Shown in pieces: positions 1-8,361 of a stretch of 64,000 nt of DNA. Below the pieces are notes generated by a model. That model did no database searches. It was given only the letters and a program-made list of their open reading frames with translations, and was not told where the DNA came from. The stretch is from Pseudoxanthomonas sp. (GTDB taxonomy: Bacteria > Pseudomonadota > Gammaproteobacteria > Xanthomonadales > Xanthomonadaceae). Position 1 is the stretch's first letter. The number at the start of each line of letters is the position of its first letter. The translations under genes were made by a program, and so were the position numbers. The stretch lies in NCBI RefSeq assembly GCF_027498035.1, contig NZ_CP114978.1:2914001-2978000 (forward strand), written 5' to 3'.

Positions 1-938
1 TGCTTCAGGCAGCCGGCGGCCAGCCCGAAGCCCAGTGTTTCGGCGTCGGGCAGCTGCGAGAACAAACCATGCAGGATCCCCGCCGCGAAGGCATCGCCGC
101 CGCCGATACGGTCCACCACGGCCGACAGCGTGCGCTCGGGCGCAAGGTGCACCTCGCCGTTGCGGTTGAACAGCATCGCGCCCAGGCCCTGGTGGTCGAC
201 GCTGTAGGTCTGGCGCAGGGTGCAGGCCATGTGGCGCAGGCCTGGAAAGGCTTCGAAGGCGGCGCTGGCGGCGGCGCGATTCCGCTCGGTGGTCTCGGCC
301 TGGTCAAACGACAGGCCCAGGACCACCGCGATATCCCGATGGTCGGCGAACAGGACCGTGGCCTGTTCCATGAGCTGGCGCAGGATGCCTGGCGCATTGC
401 CCTGCCAGGCCTGCCATAGCTGTGGCCGGAAGTTGCCGTCGAACGACACCCCCAGCCCCAGTCGACGTGCCGTCCGGGCGGCATCGATGGCGGTCTGCGC
501 CACCGCGGCGCCCAGCGCTGGCGTGACACCGGACAGGTGCAGCCAGCCGGCGCCATCGAGCAGCGCCGGCCAGTCGTAGTCGGCCGGGGTGCCACGTGCG
601 AAGGCTGAGTCGGCGCGGTCGTAGATCACCTCGCTGGGCCGTTGCAGCGCGCCGGTGGTCAGGAAATAGAGGCCCATCCGGCCCGCGGCCGCCTCGACGC
701 GCGAGGTATCCACCCCGTGCCGCCTGAGTTCACCCGATGCGGCATCGCCCAGCGCGTTGGCGCTGACCCGGCCGATCATGCGCACCGCGTGCCCCCATTG
801 CGACAGGGACACCGCGACGTTGGCTTCGGCCCCACCGATATGCACGTCCAGGACAGGGGACTGCAGCAGCCGTTGGCGCCCGGGCGCGCCCAGCCGCAGC
901 AGCAGTTCGCCATAGCAGGCAACAATGCCGGTTTTCAT
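1..938 (-). CDS. kdgK: 2-keto-3-deoxygluconate kinase (PfkB family), 3' end outside window
   Basis: PfkB/ribokinase-family sugar kinase that would phosphorylate KDG to KDPG in the cytoplasm, the last step of galacturonate breakdown before the aldolase. About 312 codons are visible. The N-terminus has the GELLLRL segment and the IGGAEANVA motif typical of the family; near the visible C-terminus is the nucleotide/catalytic motif RIGGGDAFAAG with its catalytic Asp. The frame stays open to base 1, so the truncation is only the window edge. The ATG at 938 has a GGAGGG Shine-Dalgarno 7 bp upstream. It is divergent from the TonB receptor gene and shares an operator-bearing intergenic region with it. 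KDG specificity is inferred from the KduI/KduD context. Confidence 0.87.
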   Translation of the reverse strand, partial: MKTGIVACYGELLLRLGAPGRQRLLQSPVLDVHIGGAEANVAVSLSQWGHAVRMIGRVSANALGDAASGELRRHGVDTSRVEAAAGRMGLYFLTTGALQRPSEVIYDRADSAFARGTPADYDWPALLDGAGWLHLSGVTPALGAAVAQTAIDAARTARRLGLGVSFDGNFRPQLWQAWQGNAPGILRQLMEQATVLFADHRDIAVVLGLSFDQAETTERNRAAASAAFEAFPGLRHMACTLRQTYSVDHQGLGAMLFNRNGEVHLAPERTLSAVVDRIGGGDAFAAGILHGLFSQLPDAETLGFGLAAGCLK

Positions 939-1004
939 CCAGTACACCCTCCAGAACACGGGCGGCGACCTGTGCGCGCCCAACGCCCATTAGCCTGCCA
1001 TAGG

Positions 1005-1024
1005 AATGGCTATCGGTGTCATTT
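1005..1024. promoter_or_regulatory. LacI-type operator, site A
   Basis: AATGGCTATCGGTGTCATTT. The right half GGTGTCATT recurs at five other places in front of pectin genes, and the left half read in reverse (GATAGCCATT) resembles the GGTAGCCAA half of site F. It lies about 65 bp upstream of the kinase start and could serve both divergent genes. The likely ligand protein is the LacI-family regulator encoded at 20.6 kb. Confidence 0.6.
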
Positions 1025-1154
1025 GCGATTCCGCGGGAGTGGCATGAAACCCCGCGAATCTGGCGATTTCGTTTGAAAACAGGCCTCTCCGGCCTGGCGG
1101 CGTGGTCGCGATGGTGCATTGCAAGATGCTCACCGGCGGGAGTGTTGTTAGATT

Positions 1155-1174
1155 TTTGACCAGCGGTGTCATTT
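1155..1174. promoter_or_regulatory. LacI-type operator, site C
   Basis: TTTGACCAGCGGTGTCATTT, identical over the TTTGACCAGCGGTGTCATTT core to site D in front of the second receptor. It sits 74 bp upstream of the first receptor's ATG, just after an AT-rich TTAGATTTTT stretch, a position suited to repression. Confidence 0.65.
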
Positions 1175-1247
1175 CTCTCCGCGGAACGAGCGGCACGGGG
1201 TGCCGGCTTCGGGCAAACCATGTTCATGCGCCCTGGGAGGGGATCTC

Positions 1248-4022
1248 ATGCGAACCAAGACACGTCGTCGTCTGCCATTCACGCTGCTTGCCCTGTCGGT
1301 CGGCATGGCCCTGCACGGCGCCGGCACCGCACAGGAAGTTCCTGCCGCGACGGCAGACCAGCCCGCCGACAGCGCCTCGCCTCAGGCCGATGCGGTCGAT
1401 GCCACCGACCTGGGCAGCGTCAAGGTGACCGGCTACCGCGCCAGCGTCGAGAAGGCGCTGGACATCAAGCGTGCGGAGAAAGGCATGGTCGACGCGATCG
1501 TGGCCGAGGACATCGCCAATTTCCCTGACCTGAACCTGGCCGAATCGCTGCAGCGCATTCCCGGCGTCACCATCACCCGCGACGCCGGCGAAGGCCGCAA
1601 CATCTCGGTGCGTGGCCTGGGCGCGGATTTCACCCGCGTGCGCATCAACGGCATGGAGGCGCTGGCCACGGTCGGCGGTAGCGACCAGAGCGGCGGCACC
1701 AACCGCAGCCGCGGCTTCGACTTCAACGTGTTCGCCTCGGACCTGTTCTCCGAACTGGTCGTACGCAAGACCGCGTCGGCCGACGTGGAGGAAGGTTCGC
1801 TCGGTGCCACCGTGGACCTGCGCACCGCGCGGCCGTTCGACTACGACGGCTTCACCTTCGCCGCCAGCGGCCAGGGCAGCTACAACGACATGTCGGAGAA
1901 GGCCTCGCCGCGCGTGGCCGCGCTGATCGCCAACACCTGGGCCGACGGCACCTTCGGCGCGCTGCTGTCGGTGGCCTACTCCGAACGCAAGGTCCTGGAG
2001 GAGGGCAGCGGCAGTGGCCGCTGGTACGGCGGCACCAGCAACGGTGGCTTCAGTCCGGACTCGCCCTTCCAGGAGGGCCTGGCCGCGAACGTGTGGTCGC
2101 CGTACTTCCCGCGCTACACCCTGCTGGAGCACCAGCAGAAGCGCCTGGGCGTGACCGGCTCGCTGCAGTGGAAGCCCAGTGACGACACCGAATTCTCGCT
2201 GGATACGCTGTATTCGAAGATCGATGCCAAGCGCAAGGAGAAGTACATCGAGGCGATCTCCTTCGCCTACTCGGCGCAGAAACAACAGATGCTGCTCAAC
2301 GATGGCTACATCGATCCGACCTCCGGGGCGATGCTGTATGGCCAGTTCGACAACGCCGGCATCCGTTCCGAGCAGCGTTATGACGAATGGAATACGACCT
2401 TCAAGCAGATCTCGTTGAGTGGCGAACACCGCTTCGGCGATGCGTTCAAGATCAACGGCCAGATCGGCACGTCCAGTTCCAAGCACGACAATCCGATCCA
2501 GACCACGATCATCATGGACAAGGCGGTGGATGGCTACAGCTATGACTACCGCGACAGCTACACCTCGCCGGTATTCGATTACGGCGTCGATCCCACCGAT
2601 GCCAGCGGCTGGACGCTGGCCGAAATCCGGATGCGACCGCAGTACGCCAGCAACGAGTTCGACACCGGCTCGCTCGACTTCACCTGGAACATGGGCCCGG
2701 CCTTCACTCTCAAGGGCGGCGTGCTGGCCAAGGACTACAAGTTCCGCACCAGCGAATACCGCCGCACCTCGGAAACGGCGGTGCCCACGTTCGCCGACGG
2801 CACCACCACGGTGCCGGTGGACTTCACCGAGATCGCCAGCCTGTCGGGCATCACCGGCTATCCCAACAGCTGGGTGATTCCCGACCTGGACGCGGTGGCC
2901 GATGCGCTGGATATCTACAGCGGCACCGGCACCTTCGCACTGAGCGAGCGCGTCGCCAGCACGCGCCGGGTCGAGGAAAAGGATCGCGGCGGCTGGCTGA
3001 TGGGTGAATTCGCCTTCGACATCGGCGCCATCCCGTTCTCCGGCAACCTCGGCGTGCGGTACGTGAAGACCAGCCAATCCTCCACCGGCTATTCAACCGT
3101 CAATGGCGACGTGGTCCTGACCACGGTCTCGCGCGACTACAACGACACGTTGCCGTCGTTGAACCTGGTGGCCGAGATCACCCCGGACTTCCTGATCCGT
3201 TTCGGCGCGGCCAAGGTCATGGCGCGACCGAGCCTGAGCAGCCTGACCCCGGGCACCACCCTGAGCCTGTCCAGCGGCTACCGCTACGTCAATGGCGGCA
3301 ATCCCTACCTGGATCCGATCCGCGCCAAGACCGCGGACCTGGGCTTCGAATGGTATTTCCAGGAGGGCGCGCTGCTGGGCCTGGCGTTGTTCTACAAGGA
3401 CATCGACAGCTTCGTGCAGGGCACCAGTACGGTGATGCCGTATTCGGCCGGCGGCCTGCCAGCGAGCCTGCTCGACGGCACCGGCGTGTCGGTCGATGAG
3501 CTGTTCACCTTCACCCGCCCGCTCAATACCCCGGGTGGCGACCTGAAGGGGGCGGAGTTCAACTACGCCCAGCCCTTCAGCTTCCTGCCGGGCAAGTGGA
3601 GCAACCTCGGCCTGCAGCTCAACTACACCTACGTGCAGTCGCAGATCCAGTACCTGACCAGCACCGGCGCCAGTTCGCTCAATACCGACCTGACCGGGCT
3701 ATCGAAGAACGCCTACAACGGCACGTTGTTCTATGAAGGCCCGAAGTTCGGCGGCCGCGTGTCCTATACGCATCGGGATGGCTATTACACCCAGGTCCCG
3801 GCAAGCGTGGCCGGGTTCTCGTTCCACGGCATGGACGCGGTCAACACCGTCGACGCCTCGCTGAGCTGGAAGCTCAACGACCGCCTGGAACTGAGCCTGG
3901 AAGGCATCAACCTCACCAACGAGGTGTCCTACGAGTGGGTCGGCACATCGGCGTGGAAGTTGCCGCTGACCTATGCCCAGACCGGGCGCGAATTCCTGGC
4001 GGGCGTGCGCTACAAGTTCTGA
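1248..4022 (+). CDS. TonB-dependent receptor 1, probable oligogalacturonide importer
   Basis: Outer-membrane active transporter, 924 aa. Residues 1-29 are a signal peptide ending near GTAQE. The plug domain follows a VKVTGYRAS segment (about residue 60) and includes LAESLQRIPGV and NISVRGLG. The remainder is a 22-strand-type barrel ending in the outer-membrane signature VRYKF. The start at 1248 is chosen for the GGGAGGGG ribosome site and for the positively charged signal start; upstream in-frame codons lack both. It is strikingly similar to the next gene, with long identical blocks (for example NISVRGLG through RINGMEAL), so the pair is a tandem duplication. The substrate is inferred from the pectinase/Kdu neighbourhood and the shared operator. 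Confidence 0.93.
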   Translation: MRTKTRRRLPFTLLALSVGMALHGAGTAQEVPAATADQPADSASPQADAVDATDLGSVKVTGYRASVEKALDIKRAEKGMVDAIVAEDIANFPDLNLAESLQRIPGVTITRDAGEGRNISVRGLGADFTRVRINGMEALATVGGSDQSGGTNRSRGFDFNVFASDLFSELVVRKTASADVEEGSLGATVDLRTARPFDYDGFTFAASGQGSYNDMSEKASPRVAALIANTWADGTFGALLSVAYSERKVLEEGSGSGRWYGGTSNGGFSPDSPFQEGLAANVWSPYFPRYTLLEHQQKRLGVTGSLQWKPSDDTEFSLDTLYSKIDAKRKEKYIEAISFAYSAQKQQMLLNDGYIDPTSGAMLYGQFDNAGIRSEQRYDEWNTTFKQISLSGEHRFGDAFKINGQIGTSSSKHDNPIQTTIIMDKAVDGYSYDYRDSYTSPVFDYGVDPTDASGWTLAEIRMRPQYASNEFDTGSLDFTWNMGPAFTLKGGVLAKDYKFRTSEYRRTSETAVPTFADGTTTVPVDFTEIASLSGITGYPNSWVIPDLDAVADALDIYSGTGTFALSERVASTRRVEEKDRGGWLMGEFAFDIGAIPFSGNLGVRYVKTSQSSTGYSTVNGDVVLTTVSRDYNDTLPSLNLVAEITPDFLIRFGAAKVMARPSLSSLTPGTTLSLSSGYRYVNGGNPYLDPIRAKTADLGFEWYFQEGALLGLALFYKDIDSFVQGTSTVMPYSAGGLPASLLDGTGVSVDELFTFTRPLNTPGGDLKGAEFNYAQPFSFLPGKWSNLGLQLNYTYVQSQIQYLTSTGASSLNTDLTGLSKNAYNGTLFYEGPKFGGRVSYTHRDGYYTQVPASVAGFSFHGMDAVNTVDASLSWKLNDRLELSLEGINLTNEVSYEWVGTSAWKLPLTYAQTGREFLAGVRYKF

Positions 4023-4042
4023 GCCAGGGTGACGGCGTCGCG

Positions 4043-4059
4043 ATGACCATCGGTGTCAT
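4043..4059. promoter_or_regulatory. LacI-type operator, site B
   Basis: ATGACCATCGGTGTCAT, a near-palindrome around a central CG. It lies just after the first receptor's stop, 215 bp before the second receptor's ATG, and may work with site D by looping. Confidence 0.5.
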
Positions 4060-4113
4060 GCGCGCCACCCCGGTTCCGGCCGTCCGGGTCGGGATCGGGG
4101 AACGCGCCCACCG

Positions 4114-4133
4114 GGCATGTCCCGGGACATGCC
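4114..4133. promoter_or_regulatory. 20-bp perfect palindrome between the two receptor genes
   Basis: GGCATGTCCCGGGACATGCC is a perfect inverted repeat without a loop. It could be a terminator stem for the first receptor or an operator for a dimeric regulator; no T-tract follows, so the terminator reading is weak. Confidence 0.4.
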
Positions 4134-4197
4134 GCGGATTTGCCGTGGAACCTGCTGCACTGCAAGATGCTGCTGCATTTTTCAGCTGATAGTGTCG

Positions 4198-4218
4198 CTT
4201 TGACCAGCGGTGTCATTT
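4198..4218. promoter_or_regulatory. LacI-type operator, site D
   Basis: Contains TTTGACCAGCGGTGTCATTT, the same 20-mer as site C, 56 bp before the second receptor's ATG. The upstream CACTGCAAGATGCT segment is also shared with the first receptor's promoter region, so the promoter was duplicated along with the gene. Confidence 0.65.
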
Positions 4219-4273
4219 GTGGCGATCCGTGCGCGATGACCGCTCACTTCATGTGCCCTCGGGAGGGGTGAAC

Positions 4274-7051
4274 ATGCAATCACGTTCTCGAATCAGAAAG
4301 ACACCGGTTACCTTGCTGGCCTGTTCGATCGCCCTCGCCTTGCAGGCCGTGCCGGCGCTGGCGCAGGACGCCAGCGTGGCCCAGGCCGAAGCCGCGCAGG
4401 AAACCGCGCCGGCGCAGACCCCGACCGAGCTTGGCGCGGTGACCGTCACTGGCTACCGCGCCAGCGTGGAAAAGGCACTGGACATCAAGCGCGCTGAAAA
4501 GGGCATGGTCGATGCCATCGTGGCCGAGGACGTCGGCAAGTTCCCCGACAACAACCTGGCCGAATCGCTGCAGCGCATCCCGGGCGTGGTCGTCACCCGC
4601 GACGCCGGTGAAGGCCGCAACATCTCGGTGCGTGGCCTGGGCCCGGATTTCACCCGCGTGCGCATCAACGGCATGGAGGCACTGACCACGGTCGGCGCCA
4701 GTGACCAGAGCGGCAGCACCAATCGCAGCCGCGGCTTCGACTTCAACGTGTTCGCCTCGGATCTGTTCAACCAGATGCTGGTGCGCAAGACCGCCTCGGC
4801 CGACGTGGAAGAAGGTTCGCTCGGCGCCACGGTCGACCTGCGCACGGCGCGGCCCTTCGACTATGACGGCTTCACCTTCGCCGCCAGCGGCGAGAGCAAC
4901 TACAACGCCATGGCCGAGAAGGTGGACCCGCGGGTGGCTGGGCTGGTCGCCAACACCTGGGCCGACGGCACCTTCGGCGCGCTGCTGTCGGTGGCCTATT
5001 CCGAGCGCAACATCATCGAGGAAGGCAGCGGCACCACGCGCTGGGCCAACGGCACCACCAACAACGGCTACAGCAGCGCTTCGCCGTTCGCCGAGGCCAA
5101 TAGCACCTCGGTCTACAGCCCACGCATCCCGCGCTATACGCAGATGGAGCACGACCAGAAACGCCTGGGCGTGACCGGCTCGCTGCAGTGGAAGCCCAAC
5201 GACGACACCGAGTTCTCGCTGGACGGCCTGTACTCCAAGATCGACGCCAAACGCTACGAGCACTACATCGAGGCGATCAGCTTCAGCCGTGGTGCTTCAC
5301 AGGGCGGCAAGCCGGAGATGGTGGTCAACGACGGCTACGTGGACCCGAGTTCCGGCGCGCTGCTGTACGGCCAGTTCGACAACGTCGACGTGCGCTCCGA
5401 AAACCGTTACGACGAGTGGAATACGGTCTTCAAGCAGCTCAGCCTCAATGGCGAGCACCACTTCAGCGACAGCTTCAAGATCAACGGGCAGGTGGGCACG
5501 TCCAGCTCCAAGCACCGCAACCCGATCTCGACCACGGTCATCATGGACAAGCTCAATGTCGATGGTTACAGCTACGACTATCGCGACAGCCTGACCTCGC
5601 CCACGTTCAACTACGGCATCGACCCGACCGATGGCAGTGGCTGGACCCTGGCCGAGGTGCGCATGCGCCCGCAGTACGTCGATAACGATTTCGACACCGG
5701 TTCGCTGGACTTCGAATGGAACTTCGGCCCCAGCTTCACCCTGAAGGGCGGCGTGCTGGCCAAGAACTATTCGTTCGGCACCAAGGAGCTGCGCCGGAGT
5801 TCGGAACTGGATGTCCCGGACTTCGCCGACGGCACCACGACCATCCCGGTGGAGTACACCGCACTGGCCAGCCTGCAGGGCATCTCCGGTTCGCCCGGGA
5901 CCTGGGTGGTGCCGGACCTGGATGCGCTTGCCGATGCGCTGGGCATCTATAGCGGCACGGGCATCTGGACCCTGGCCGAGCGCGCCGCCAACACCCGCAG
6001 CGTGGAAGAGAAGGACCGCGGCGGCTGGTTGATGGGTGAGTTCGGTTTCGATATCGGTTCGATCCCGGTCTCGGGCAACGCCGGCGTGCGCTACGTCAGG
6101 ACCAGCCAGTCCTCGACTGGTTTCGCCACGGTCGGCTCGGCGCTGGTCAACACCACGGTCGAACGCGAGTACAGCGACACCCTGCCGTCGTTGAACCTGG
6201 TGGCCGAGATCACCCCGGACTTCCTGATCCGCTTCGGTGCGGCCAAGGTGATGTCGCGTCCCGGCCTGGGCAGCCTGACACCGGGCGTGACGGTCAATGT
6301 TTCCGGCGGCGCGCGCACTGTCAGCGGCGGTAATCCGAACCTGGACCCGATCCGCGCCAAGACCGCGGACCTTGGCTTCGAATGGTATTTCCAGGAAGGC
6401 GCGATGCTGGGCCTGGCGCTGTTCTACAAGGACATCGAGAGCTTCGTGCAGACCACGCGCACGGTCGCTTCCTATGCGAGCAGTGGCCTGCCGCTCAGCC
6501 TGCTCGACGGCACTGGCGCGGCCGCCACCGATGATTTCGTCTTCAGCGTGCCGCTCAATACGCCGGGCGGAAAGCTGAAAGGCGCCGAGTTCAATTACAT
6601 CCAGCCCTTCACCTTCCTGCCGGGCAAGTGGGCCAACTTCGGTACCCAGCTCAACTATACCTACGTGGATTCGCAGATCCAGTACCTGACCAGCAGCGGT
6701 GCCAACTCGCTCAACACCGACCTGACCGGGCTGTCGAAGAACGCGTACAACGCCACGCTGTTCTACGAAGGCCAGAAGATCAGCGGCCGGGTGTCCCTGA
6801 CCCACCGCGACAGCTACCTGACCCAGGTGCCGGCCACCGAAACAGGCTTCGACGTCCACGGCATGCGTGGCTCCAACCTGGTCGATGCCAAGCTGACCTA
6901 CAAGATCGACGAGAAGCTGGACATCAGCGTCGAAGGATCGAACCTGACCAACCAGGCGTACTACGAGTGGGTCGGCTCGGACATGCAGCTGCCGCTGACC
7001 TACAGCGAAACCGGCCGTCAGTACTCCATCGGCGTGCGTTACAAGTTTTGA
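4274..7051 (+). CDS. TonB-dependent receptor 2, paralogue of the preceding receptor
   Basis: 925 aa outer-membrane TonB-dependent transporter. The signal peptide is residues 1-about 30 (ending VPALAQD); the plug begins at VTVTGYRAS and the barrel ends with VRYKF. The ATG at 4274 follows a GGGAGGGG ribosome site. It matches the first receptor along the whole length, with divergence concentrated in segments likely to be extracellular loops, such as the stretch after RWANG and the region around residues 385-400. This suggests the copies recognise related but different pectin fragments. It has its own promoter/operator set rather than read-through only. Confidence 0.93.
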   Translation: MQSRSRIRKTPVTLLACSIALALQAVPALAQDASVAQAEAAQETAPAQTPTELGAVTVTGYRASVEKALDIKRAEKGMVDAIVAEDVGKFPDNNLAESLQRIPGVVVTRDAGEGRNISVRGLGPDFTRVRINGMEALTTVGASDQSGSTNRSRGFDFNVFASDLFNQMLVRKTASADVEEGSLGATVDLRTARPFDYDGFTFAASGESNYNAMAEKVDPRVAGLVANTWADGTFGALLSVAYSERNIIEEGSGTTRWANGTTNNGYSSASPFAEANSTSVYSPRIPRYTQMEHDQKRLGVTGSLQWKPNDDTEFSLDGLYSKIDAKRYEHYIEAISFSRGASQGGKPEMVVNDGYVDPSSGALLYGQFDNVDVRSENRYDEWNTVFKQLSLNGEHHFSDSFKINGQVGTSSSKHRNPISTTVIMDKLNVDGYSYDYRDSLTSPTFNYGIDPTDGSGWTLAEVRMRPQYVDNDFDTGSLDFEWNFGPSFTLKGGVLAKNYSFGTKELRRSSELDVPDFADGTTTIPVEYTALASLQGISGSPGTWVVPDLDALADALGIYSGTGIWTLAERAANTRSVEEKDRGGWLMGEFGFDIGSIPVSGNAGVRYVRTSQSSTGFATVGSALVNTTVEREYSDTLPSLNLVAEITPDFLIRFGAAKVMSRPGLGSLTPGVTVNVSGGARTVSGGNPNLDPIRAKTADLGFEWYFQEGAMLGLALFYKDIESFVQTTRTVASYASSGLPLSLLDGTGAAATDDFVFSVPLNTPGGKLKGAEFNYIQPFTFLPGKWANFGTQLNYTYVDSQIQYLTSSGANSLNTDLTGLSKNAYNATLFYEGQKISGRVSLTHRDSYLTQVPATETGFDVHGMRGSNLVDAKLTYKIDEKLDISVEGSNLTNQAYYEWVGSDMQLPLTYSETGRQYSIGVRYKF

Positions 7052-7102
7052 GCGCCGGAACTGGCCTTGTCCGCAGGGTACAACCCCGCAGGCCGACACC
7101 TG

Positions 7103-7130
7103 CCGTCCATCGCGAGCGTGCGATGGACGG
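7103..7130 (+). terminator. Strong hairpin after receptor 2
   Basis: Stem CCGTCCATCGC / GCGATGGACGG, 11 bp perfect, with a 6-nt loop, 50 bp after the receptor stop. No T-run follows, so it may be a transcript-stabilising stem instead of an intrinsic terminator. Confidence 0.45.
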
Positions 7131-7270
7131 CGCCTGCGTCGTGATGCCGGCGGCGACCCGATGGACCGCCAGGTCGAGCGGCCCGCTTCGAGCCGGGCGC
7201 TTCCGGCAACCGCTACGATGGTGCCGCCGCGCATGACCACGATGCCGCGCGACCGAGGCCTTTCCATTCC

Positions 7271-8278
7271 ATGACCCGCAGACCCGACGCCAAGACGATG
7301 CCGGCTTTGACCCGATGTTCCGAGCGGCGGCCGTTGCGGCCACTGCTGTTCCTGATGCTGCTGGCGAGCCTGCCGGCGATGGCCCGCGACTGGGTGGTTG
7401 CCGCCGATGGCAGTGGCGACTATCGAACCCTGCAGCAGGCGCTGGACGCAGTGCCCGATGGCAACCGCGAGCGCCAGGTGATCCGCCTGCGCGCGGGCTT
7501 CTACCCGGGCGTGGTGACGGTGGCCAAGGGCAAGGACCAGGTCAGCGTGATCGGCGCTGGCGCCGGTGCCAGCGTGATCAGCTGGAACAACTACGCCGAC
7601 CGGATCGACCCGGCCACCGGCAAGGCGCTGCGGACCAGCGGCTCGGCGACGATGTACGTGTATGGCGATGGGTTCATCGCCGAAGACCTCACGATCGAGA
7701 ACACCGCCGGCAACGTCGGCCAGGCATTGGCGTTGTATGCGGCCGCGCCGCACGCCGGGTTCCGCAACGTGCGCCTGCTCGGCAACCAGGACACGCTGTA
7801 CACCCATCTGGGCAGCGTCCTGCATTTCAAGGATTGCTACATCGAGGGCACGGTCGATTTCATCTTCGGCGGGGCCACGGCGTTGTTTGACGACTGCACG
7901 GTCGTCTCCAAGGGCCCGCTCGGCTATGTCACCGCCGCCTCGACCCCGGAAGGGCAGCGTTTCGGCTATGTGTTCCGACGCGCGATCCTGCGCGGCGAAG
8001 GCAGTGCCACCACGTACCTGGGGCGGCCGTGGCGTCCGTTCGCGCGCACGGTGTTCATCGACAGCGACCTGGGCGGGCACCTCTTCGCCGCCGGCTGGCA
8101 CGACTGGGACAAGCCTGATGCGCAGGCCACCACCTACTACGGCGAGTTCGGCAGCAAGGGCGCCGGCGCCGCGCCCGAGGAGCGGGTGTCGTGGTCGCAT
8201 CACCTGTCCGGCGATGAAGCCGCGCAGTACACGACGACGGCGATCCTTGGTGACTGGCGCCCGTTCGAAGGGGACTAG
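7271..8278 (+). CDS. Pectin methylesterase (pectinesterase, CE8)
   Basis: 335 aa secreted enzyme that hydrolyses methyl esters of homogalacturonan to give polygalacturonate and methanol. A signal peptide ends near LPAMARDW. The right-handed beta-helix carries the family signatures GNQDTLY (catalytic Asp), GTVDFIFG (second catalytic Asp) and LGRPWRPFART (the Arg/Trp motif). The length fits a single CE8 domain. It lies downstream of the receptors and just before the giant LamG protein. No operator was seen directly in front of it, so it may be expressed by read-through. The ATG at 7298 is an alternative start closer to the signal peptide. Confidence 0.93.
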   Translation: MTRRPDAKTMPALTRCSERRPLRPLLFLMLLASLPAMARDWVVAADGSGDYRTLQQALDAVPDGNRERQVIRLRAGFYPGVVTVAKGKDQVSVIGAGAGASVISWNNYADRIDPATGKALRTSGSATMYVYGDGFIAEDLTIENTAGNVGQALALYAAAPHAGFRNVRLLGNQDTLYTHLGSVLHFKDCYIEGTVDFIFGGATALFDDCTVVSKGPLGYVTAASTPEGQRFGYVFRRAILRGEGSATTYLGRPWRPFARTVFIDSDLGGHLFAAGWHDWDKPDAQATTYYGEFGSKGAGAAPEERVSWSHHLSGDEAAQYTTTAILGDWRPFEGD

Positions 8279-8361
8279 GGCCGAAGCCGGGTTGGCCGAT
8301 GCGGAGGCGTTCGCAACCGGCAAGGCTGCAGAACAGGGGATGCGCCGGCGGCGGTGTTGCG

